From Halictus rubicundus (taxonomy: Eukaryota; Arthropoda; Insecta; Hymenoptera; Halictidae): a stretch of 64,000 nucleotides of DNA. Below the pieces are notes generated by a model, which saw only the letters and a program-made list of their open reading frames with translations, did not search any database and had not been told where the DNA came from. Shown piece after piece: positions 56,940 to 64,000 of the stretch. The stretch spans positions 15,437,257-15,501,256 of the forward strand of contig NC_135156.1 in the NCBI RefSeq assembly GCF_050948215.1, given 5' to 3'. Numbering within the stretch: position 1 is the stretch's first letter; every line of letters starts with the position of its first letter. The position numbers were made by a program, and so were the translations under genes.

Positions 56940-57142
56940 GTTCGTACTGGATCAAGCATTAACAGTATCTGGTACATATTGCCTTATAAAACTGTCAACT
57001 CTAAATTTATTAGTCCGCAATTTTCAATACAATAAATGCTCGGACAAGGAAATTTATTCCACTGTATTCCATAGATGAATTTTTATAGTTTCAATAATTG
57101 TAAAATATAAAACCGGTTATTTCGACCGTAGCAGGTTCAGTG
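56940..57142. mobile_element. TTAA MITE (family 5), left end eroded
   Basis: Blocks GCATTAACAGTATCTGG, AATTTTCAATACAATAAATG, TTTATTCCACTGTATTCCAT and CAGGTTCAGTG match the element at 59182-59373. TTAA follows at 57143-57146; the left TTAA is lost. Confidence 0.7.
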
Positions 57143-57146
57143 TTAA

Positions 57147-57840
57147 CAACCTCCTGTTCCAAGAGGTTCAACTTTAAAGTGTTCATAACTCGACAGGATC
57201 TTGCATTCAGATGTTCGACTTAATCGAATTTTAGAGAACCTTAGGACCTACCCGCAGGCTAGTTAGAGTCTAGCCTAACCAACCACGAAGCGCGATAAGA
57301 GCAAGGAAGTGTGGGAAAGAAGTTTCACCCTCGAATTCTCCGTGAAACGTTCTCATAATTCTATTTCGAATTTCATGAAATTCCGAAGAACCTCGGATGC
57401 CACGAGGCGGACGGTTAACCCAATCTAGCCAACAGCGAGTAAAATAGCATCCCTCTCTCTGCGTATAGTCACGCGCCAAGTTCCGGGGCAACGGCAGACA
57501 TCGAGCATTATGGAGATCGAAGGGGTTAACTCTTTTCATTGAATTTTCCAGGGTTCCTCGCATCGTCGAGTGTCTCGAAGCTGAAGCGCGCGCTGTTCGT
57601 TCCTCCTCTCGGCTTGCTTGTTTTCGCTCGCGAGTTTCCCTCTCCCGGCTCGACTCGAGAGAGAACTATACCGCCGCGACGCCGCTCTCCGAGTCGATGC
57701 CACTCGAAGCAACAAGTACCTCCGCTGCTTTAACGAAAGGGGAAAATATCGAGAAGAACCCTTCGAGCGCCGCCAGGAACCCTGCTTTGTCAACGTTAAC
57801 TTCCATTTCATCTTTCCCACGGATTTACCGCATTCACGGC
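57147..57840. other. Unassigned
   Basis: TTTTCATTGAATTTTCCAG near 57552 is a good plus-strand acceptor preceded by a branch-like TTAACT, but the frame after it has no donor or domain. No repeat is recognised. Confidence 0.35.
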
Positions 57841-58300
57841 CCGGTCTTCGTAGACTCGCGATAAGGTAGAGTGACCACGTTACCGACAAAAATAAGCGAA
57901 AAATAATTTTACCTGCCTCAACTTTTCGTCCTTGTAAGAGAATATTTTTCGCTGGGAAAGGGCTCGTTCGAAAGGGGAAGGTTCAATCTAGCGCGCGCTG
58001 GTCATCAGCTTACGAGATTATGCAGATATTCGGTAATATAAGCGTTAGAAGTAGGACAAAAATTAAGAGCCAAGACTCCGTAGATTCGCGATAAGGTAGA
58101 GTGACCACGTTACCGACAAAAATAAGCGAAAAATAATTTTACCTGCCTCAACTTTTCGTCCTTGTAAGAGAATATTTTTCGCTGGGAGAGGGCTCGTTCG
58201 AAAGGGGAAGGTTCAATCTAGCGCGCGCTGGTCATCAGCTGACGAGATTATGCAGATATTCGGTAATGTAAGCGTTAAAAGTAGGCCAAAAATTGACGAT
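57841..58300. repeat. Recent 230-bp tandem duplication
   Basis: The segment from CGCGATAAGGTAGAGTGACC (57857) recurs from 58087 with only a few differences over about 210 bp (for example GGGAAAGGG against GGGAGAGGG). The junction carries AAGAGCCAAGACTCCGTAGA, also found at 21677. The unit thus contains part of the dispersed element at 21675-21817. Confidence 0.9.
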
Positions 58301-59181
58301 GCGCGTGGATGCATTGGATGAGTTTTCTGGATGAAATCGAGGGTAGCAAGGCATAGAAGGGTAGAAAGGTTAGGTATAGAAAGGTTTGGTGGAATTGAAT
58401 GCAATAATGCACAAACAAGCGAAAAGAAAAATCTGCACAAAAATCGGCTCTGAAAGCCGTGGACCCGAGAGTGGCAAGAGTACTCGAAGTCCCCTCTTCA
58501 GTTTCGTTCAGGTTCGAATTCCCGGTGCAAATTCCGGGATGCTAAATCCGCGGGCCCGCTACCTTGGTTTTTGCCGTCTCCCCCCCCCCCCCCAGAAATC
58601 GTGGCACTCTGCAGGATTGGTCCTCGATAGAGGATTAATTCCGCTCGGGGCGAAACAAGGCAGGGACAAACTGGACCACGGGGACTCGGTTTTTTCCCCG
58701 GTTGGTCGTTTTTCCATCGGAAAATCGGCCGAATCCCGCGCGAGCCGATTCGAGTCCGGGACGACACGAACAGAAACGGAGAGAGAAAGAGAGAAATGGC
58801 GTAAACGGGAACTGACGTAACTCGCGTTCGATCCAAGCCGTTCCCGTTAAATTACACCTTCTCCCGGTCGGGTACACGGGTAGCTACATACACGGAGGAC
58901 TCGTCGACACACGGGGTACCAGTTACCGATAGTCCGGATCGGCTCGCGTACGTGGATCGCCCTATAAGTAATCTTGTCCAGGAGTAACAGTTCGACGCGG
59001 AGACCAGAGCCTTTAAAAGCCGCTGGCCACTGATGGATTATTCAACGACACTATTGCCGTATCGACGGACGGAAATAGCGTGAGATGATTTTGCGCGGTC
59101 ACGATGATCATACGTCGTCCCTTCACGGAAAACTGCGACACACCATTGCCGAAAGACCTTTCTCAAATATTTTCAATTTAA
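58301..59181. other. Unassigned; C-run at 58580-58594
   Basis: No gene is recognised. TTTCGTTCAG near 58513 on the plus strand resembles an acceptor without a following donor. Frames at 58386-58877 on both strands are compositional. Confidence 0.35.
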
Positions 59182-59373
59182 CACTGGACCTACCGAGCAT
59201 TGACAGTATCTGGCAAAAATGGCAACCCTAAAATTGAAATGTTCCGTAATTTTCAATGTAATAAACGCGTCGACAATGAAATTTATTCCACTATTTTCCA
59301 TAAATGAATTTTTACAGTTTCGGCAATTGTAAAATCTGAAACCGGTCGCTTAGACCGTGGTAGGGATTTGGTG
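59182..59373. mobile_element. TTAA-flanked MITE (family 5)
   Basis: The 192-bp element lies between TTAA 59178-59181 and 59374-59377. The ends are CACTGGACCTACCGAGC and, inverted, CACCAAATCCCTACCACGG. It shares the right TTAA with the next element. Related copies lie at 56940 and 55605. Confidence 0.8.
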
Positions 59374-59377
59374 TTAA

Positions 59378-59568
59378 CGGTCCGGAAGTATTTCAAGTTT
59401 ACCTCCGACCAGGTCCGAGCTATTTGTCATACGAAGAGAAACTGTGGACTCAACATTTTGACGTCAAGTATAGACAGGAAAATGTTTATATTTTATTTTA
59501 TACGCGGCATTGGACCCTGTATGTAAAAGTGCCATGCCGCTTGTGTGGCGGCATTGGTCCGTTAAGGG
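59378..59568. mobile_element. TTAA MITE (family 4), inverted
   Basis: It follows TTAA 59374-59377 directly and ends ..GTCCGTTAAGGG before TTAG (one change from TTAA). It is the reverse of 27415-27601: CGGAAGTATTTCAAGTTTAC at the left, GCGGCATTGG and GCCATGCCGC inside. Confidence 0.75.
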
Positions 59569-59864
59569 TTAGAAAAAGGTTCTCGAATAATATCGAATCC
59601 CAAGGTTAAACGAACGAACAGCCGCCATGTGGCAGATGTGCTCCGATAAATTTCCGAGATTCAGGCTGGTTCATCGATCCTGAAGAGTTGCCGGAGTTCA
59701 ACAACGTGTCCTCGGAAACTTCGAACTTGAACTCCGAGGGTCCTCCATGCAACTGACCCTCTGCTATACGATGCAGCGGGTAATACTGTTCAGGGTGGAA
59801 AGTTTCAGTATTCCCAGGAACAAGGTTATCGCGCGTTTTTCCCTGGGAACGCAGAACAGAACAT

Positions 59865-59911
<47 letters not shown>

Positions 59912-60413
59912 CTCCCGCCTCGTGTCCCGGTCGCAGGACGATTTATACCTGTCCGTGGCAGCCCCGTAGATAGAGATACGAAACTCGAGACATCTGATTT
60001 TAATAGAAACGAGCTCGAAAACAAAAGCGAGCGGAGAAGGCTGGCCGGCCTTTAAAGCCGGGCCCAGGCTACCTCCGCGGCGATCTCATCGGGATAACGA
60101 TCTTGAGGAACGCATCCGGTCCACCCTTTCTTTCTGAAACTAATATCAAGCTCTGCTCCGCTCTGCTCCGCTCCGCTCCGTTCCGTTCCGCGCGCCGTCA
60201 GAGAAACGAAACGGTTGGGAACTCGAACGGTGAAACACGATCGTTCCGGGACCCCGGTTATACCGTGGCCTCTCGGAATTGTTCCGCAGATTCATTCAAA
60301 AGTTCTTTGCGCCTGAGACGTCCAGGTGCGGCCAGATGACGTTTATTTGCACCCGAACGTGTGACCCCCGACGAATAAATTATGCCCCTCTTACCTGTTC
60401 CCGATTTTTACGC
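59569..60413. other. Unassigned, with (GA)n at 59869-59909
   Basis: Also holds GCTCTGCTCCGCTCTGCTCC-type iterations near 60153-60190. GGGAACAG/GTAAGAGG near 60392 on the minus strand is a good donor, about 550 nt downstream of the second splice candidate, with no open frame leading to it. Confidence 0.4.
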
Positions 60414-60880
60414 TGATGTCTCTTCTTCGTGATTTTGAGGACAACCGTTTCGGTGGTGCGGAAGAATTAGGGGACACGGCCAAATTATGTTGCGACGATT
60501 GTGCGAATCATCTTTAATCTGTTTATTAGGTCTGTTCGCGATTTCGGGGACAACAGCTCGGGTAATGAAGAATTATAAAATAGAGCGAAAATATGTTGGA
60601 GCGATTGCGAATAAATTTCTCGGAATTATTTTTAATTTATTTATTAGTTGACGTCTGTTCATGACTTTGGGGACTCCAGCTCGGATAATGAAGAATTATA
60701 AAATAGAGCGAAAATATGTTGGAGCGATTGCGAATAATTTTTAATTTATTTATTAGTTGCCGTCTGTTCGTGACTTTGGGAACACCAGCTCGGGTAAAGA
60801 ATTATAAAATAGAACTGAAATATGTTGGATCGACTGCGAATAATTTTCCCGGAATTATTTTCAGTTCATTTATTTAGTTA
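60414..60880. repeat. Tandem array, unit 110-122 bp
   Basis: Starts at about 60421, 60531, 60653 and 60764 read TCTGTTCGTGACTTTGGGGA or a close form. Units share AGCTCGG(A/G)TAA, GAATTATAAAATAGA, AAATATGTTGGA and CGATTGCGAATAA. The array stops a few bases before the splice candidate at 60886-60937. Confidence 0.85.
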
Positions 60881-60885
60881 CTTAC

Positions 60886-60937
60886 CCACCCTGTCCACTG
60901 TTTCTCTTTCCAAAATTAAGATGCTACTTGCACTCAC
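60886..60937 (-). other. Candidate recursive splice site with RS-exon (ratchet point 1)
   Basis: On the minus strand a 3' splice site ends at 60938: branch-point CTAAT 21 nt upstream, tract TCCTATTTTTGTTT, then CAG. It is followed at once by the donor GTGAGTGCAAG. A second, perfect donor TGG/GTAAGTAAC follows 52 nt later at 60885. The layout repeats the one at 19623-19673: the same CAG/GTGAGTGC junction and almost the same distance to the second donor (52 against 51 nt). The plus strand and the rest of the minus strand show no third case. An ordinary cassette exon is the alternative: the frame VSASSILILERETVDRV is open. Confidence 0.6.
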
Positions 60938-61585
60938 CTGAAACAAAAATAGGACCGATTAGAAAATCTATTTATTAATCAGCAGATAGTTAGAAATAAA
61001 TGTCAAGAAATCTGTAAGCCAACATAAAAATGTCCCCAGGCTGCCCTGTACAGTTCTATCGAAAACTTCTCTGTAACAGTGTACTAGCCACGCTTCGCAC
61101 AATGAACTGGTCAATCGTTTGAAAACAGCGTTCGTATAAATCGCGCTATGAATCGTCGGCGCGTCGCAAAAACACGCAACTTTAATTTATGTCCAGCCAC
61201 TTCAAGCTTCGGGGGCAGCTCTATCAATCAGCTCGATCGACAGCGGACACATAGTAGCGGGCTTTTCGAACCGTCCGCAATCGTCCGAACAAAGCGACCT
61301 TGCCGAGCTTCCGGTGTCCATTTTTTACAATCAAACGCCTGTCCGCTGTAACGGGGACATCGCCATTTTTCATAGGACCGTCGGACACGGTGCTGTACAC
61401 AGGGATTCCGCGAGGAGACGAAAATTCCGAGGAGTGTAGCCCCCGTTCGCTTTATTATAGCAGTTGAAATATAGCTCCGGAGGTTGGGATCCGGAAATCA
61501 ATAAATTCTTGGTCGACACTTCGGGAGAATAATGAAAAATATATAAAATTTCAAATTCATTTTTGTCTTAGGTTCTCGAACGCAT
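60938..61585. other. Unassigned; acceptor side of the splice candidate
   Basis: The branch point and pyrimidine tract occupy 60938-60962 on the minus strand. The plus frame at 61148-61351 has no domain. No repeat is recognised. Confidence 0.4.
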
Positions 61586-61780
61586 TACCAGTGTATTGCT
61601 GAGATTCTTCCGAGTAAAACGAGCCCAAACACGACGTAAATCGGCCTATTTTTACAGACTTCGTGCGTAGCAAACATACTGTTTGATTATGCTCATTTAC
61701 CATTAAGTCCATGAAACTAGTCCGATATACGTCGTGTTTGGGCTCGTTTCAATCAGAAGAATCTCAACGATCCACTGGTA
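61586..61780. mobile_element. Long-TIR MITE, 195 bp
   Basis: Inverted ends of about 58 bp start TACCAGTG and share TGAGATTCTTC and AAACGAGCCCAAACACGACG. TA at both edges is compatible with a TA target. One end of this family is found at 3640-3722 and part of it at 30030-30070, where it lies beside pogo-like ends. No coding capacity. Confidence 0.8.
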
Positions 61781-62760
61781 CCACTTTCGTAAAGGTAAGA
61801 CAAAAAAAAATGAATTTGTAATATTTTCAAAATTTATTTCTGTCTTCTTTTCTCAACTAATTTCATTCTTCTACCTTGTCCACCGCCGAGCTCGAGGGAC
61901 TGAGTGGTGGGAGAGGAGTGGGGATGCACGACCCATTAAATTAATTAGATCTGTACAATTTAAGCGTGACAGATTCAGCAAATTTAAAAAACGAGCTCTA
62001 CCGTATCGCGTCGAGATCTCGCCGGGACTTCGCGAAGCTCCTCGGTGCGCGTGCTTCGGCGTTTGAGATGCCGGTCGATTGGACCGAGATGCAGGATCAT
62101 GCTGCCCACGAGAACCATAGTCCTTCTCTGTCCGTGTTTCGCCAAGGCTCGCCTCCGCATCGAGAGTGCCACGAACGCTCGCGAGAACGCGCATTAGTCA
62201 TCGCCGGAGAAAGCGAGCCCGGCGACCTGGCACCGGGCAAAAACGAGGATACCAGCGCCGAGCTTATCGTCATCGACGGAAAATGGTGTCTAGGATCAGT
62301 CATCTTGCTCCCGGGATCGCGACCGCGATCGATAGATCCGCCGCGGGCCTCGATTTATTCTTGGATCCGCGGGCAGAGCGACCGGACGCGCTGATGTCGT
62401 CTTTTCTCGGTCGAGAGAATTGGACATCCCGCAAAATTCTACAAAACCATAATAACTGGGTGCTGCAGAGATGTACTTTCGTTGAACAATCGAGCAGGAA
62501 AACGAGTTCGAAATTCGAAGATACAGAGCGCCTGCGACTACCCGAAAACAATTTTCTAGTCAACCAGCGAACAACGTTCGAGGAAACTCCGGATTCGCCG
62601 ATTTCCGATCGGTGCGATGCCGGAACGTTCGAGCCTGTGGCCGTGCAAAAACGAAGAAACGACAGGCGGCCACGAAGAGACGAAAGGAGCGGCGAGAGGA
62701 GAGGGGAGAGAGGTTAGCGTCGAGGGGAGCAGCGGAGTAAAAGGAAAGGAAAGAATCGAG

Positions 62761-62806
<46 letters not shown>

Positions 62807-63500
62807 GAGGGGCGAGAAGGAGACAGGGCGCAAGAGAGTGGATCGGCGAGTTGGAACAAAGGGAACTCATAACCGCTATTCACCGACTGCCTCTCCAGGG
62901 CTGCGATCTGCCTCGGCTGATTATTCCGCGAACGGAGAGCAGCAATTGGTCGGTCGGCTGGCCAGGGAACCATCCGAGCAGCCTAATGCCTGCTCTCGAG
63001 GAGAACCGAAGGGGCTTCTTCCGATAATAATTGTTGCAACGTCGCCGTGCATCCTCACGGCCCACGAGACCCGGTGGGCGTGCGCGTCGATAACAGACCT
63101 CCGGATCGATTTCGCCGGTTCTCCATTTTTCCTTTTACTGCTTATTTTTTATATTACCCGACCATGATCCACACCGAGGAGAAATATCCCGTAGGAAAGC
63201 CTCGCTCGGATGCGATTCTCGTTCCCGCGGCCAATGGGAGACCGAGATTACGATGGCCGATCGCGCGATCACGTGTGCGAGCACCTTAGCGATCCTCGCG
63301 GCACGCCATCCGCACGTAATTTTCATTCGGCCTTTCGGTTCGAGCATTGGCACAAATTAAACCGTGCTATTCCATTTCCTCTGACGCTCTGCGCGCACGC
63401 GTCGATCGTGAATAAAGTAATTTGTGCTGCCTCGAAGTCGACGTGAACACGTTGCTGTCACGTACCAATGTCAGTTTACGGATGGTTTATGGAAGGTTAA
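61781..63500. other. Unassigned, CpG-rich, with (GA)n at 62764-62802
   Basis: TTTCGTAAAG/GTAAGAC near 61794 is a plus-strand donor-like site with no exon. Frames on both strands at 61871-63446 overlap and lack domains; several read the GA run as Arg-Glu or Leu-Ser repeats. Confidence 0.35.
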
Positions 63501-63748
63501 GAATAAACGAGTTTTCGCTCGAAGTTATTTTACCTCCAAAACGAAAGATTTCTTCCGACCTAGAATATTTCCCTTCTATATATTTTTTTCCATGTTATAC
63601 GTACGAAAATGGAGCAATTTACTCGTACAATACTGAAGCGTTCAGTAATTTAGTAAATACAAACAGCTTTAATAATGGAAAAAATATTTTCAATAATGAT
63701 ACAGCAATTTTTAGTGGCGCCTTGAAGTCGCCATTCGAGTGCTAAGGG
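63501..63748. mobile_element. piggyBac-type MITE (family 1, subtype A), inverted
   Basis: It is flanked by TTAA 63497-63500 and 63749-63752. The right end GAAGTCGCCATTCGAGTGCT, then AAGGG, is clear. The left end is eroded (TTTTCGCTCGAAG). The interior matches 32512-32753. The remaining 63753-64000 shows nothing. Confidence 0.8.
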
Positions 63749-64000
63749 TTAAGACAAAGATTGTTTAATCTTTCGATTTGAAAGATTCTCGAAGGCAGAC
63801 GTAGAACAATCACATTATTAATATCCTTTATGATACATTCATCGCTTGTCGATAAATTTCTAGACGGACAAAGCGATAAAATATTCGCAAGATACAGATT
63901 TTGCAGACGTATAATTCGCCACATGTCCGCACCTATTTCACTGCGGATTCGATGCGTTTGTAATGAAGACGAATTTGGATCAAATGCAGTTGCATTATTT

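Noticed and set aside
1..64000. CRISPR array, operon or bacterial-type system
   Set aside because: The repeats lack short uniform repeats with unique spacers, and the window has insect transposons and spliceosomal signals, so prokaryotic systems are not expected.

Overview
The window looks like a non-coding part of an insect nuclear genome, most probably a hymenopteran (bee, wasp or ant); I cannot name the species. The reasons are a mariner transposon with insect-type ends, many short transposons at TTAA sites, long (CT/GA)n runs, and a mosaic of AT-rich and CpG-rich stretches. No complete protein-coding gene, tRNA or rRNA was found. Almost all open frames are chance frames in CpG-rich DNA, in CT/GA runs, or inside tandem repeats.

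The strongest gene-related signals are two sites on the minus strand, at 60937/60938 and 19673/19674. At each, a full 3' splice site (branch point, pyrimidine tract, CAG) is joined directly to a 5' splice site (GTGAGTGC), and a second 5' splice site lies 51-52 nt further on. This is the layout of recursive splice sites (ratchet points with an RS-exon). They suggest that most of the window is part of one very long intron of a minus-strand gene, transcribed from 64000 towards 1. One plus-strand segment at 38956-39297 encodes a convincing signal peptide but lacks a good splice donor, so it remains only a candidate exon.

Layout. 1-2.6 kb: two tandem arrays of about 155 bp. 3.5-9 kb: pogo-like fragments, an internally deleted mariner carrying a nested TTAA element, and further TTAA elements. 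11.5-21 kb: a chain of tandem arrays (108, 31, 132, 95, 171, 192-203 and 92 bp units), with the first splice candidate (19.67 kb) between them. 22.8-24.6 kb: a 149-bp satellite with a conserved hairpin. 26-27.6 kb and 31-34 kb: clusters of abutting TTAA elements. 36-40 kb: more TTAA elements, a two-copy CACGTG repeat and the signal-peptide candidate. 42.6-46 kb: 210-290-bp and 145-bp arrays, the latter with higher-order structure. 46-54 kb: mostly plain sequence with a perfect DR4 nuclear-receptor element and a 406-bp element with 74-bp inverted ends. 55-64 kb: Tc1-like and TTAA elements, a 230-bp duplication, a 110-120-bp array touching the second splice candidate (60.94 kb), and a long-TIR element.

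The main themes are heavy colonisation by small non-autonomous DNA transposons, chiefly piggyBac-type with TTAA targets, and repeated local expansion of tandem arrays with mostly nucleosome-scale units.
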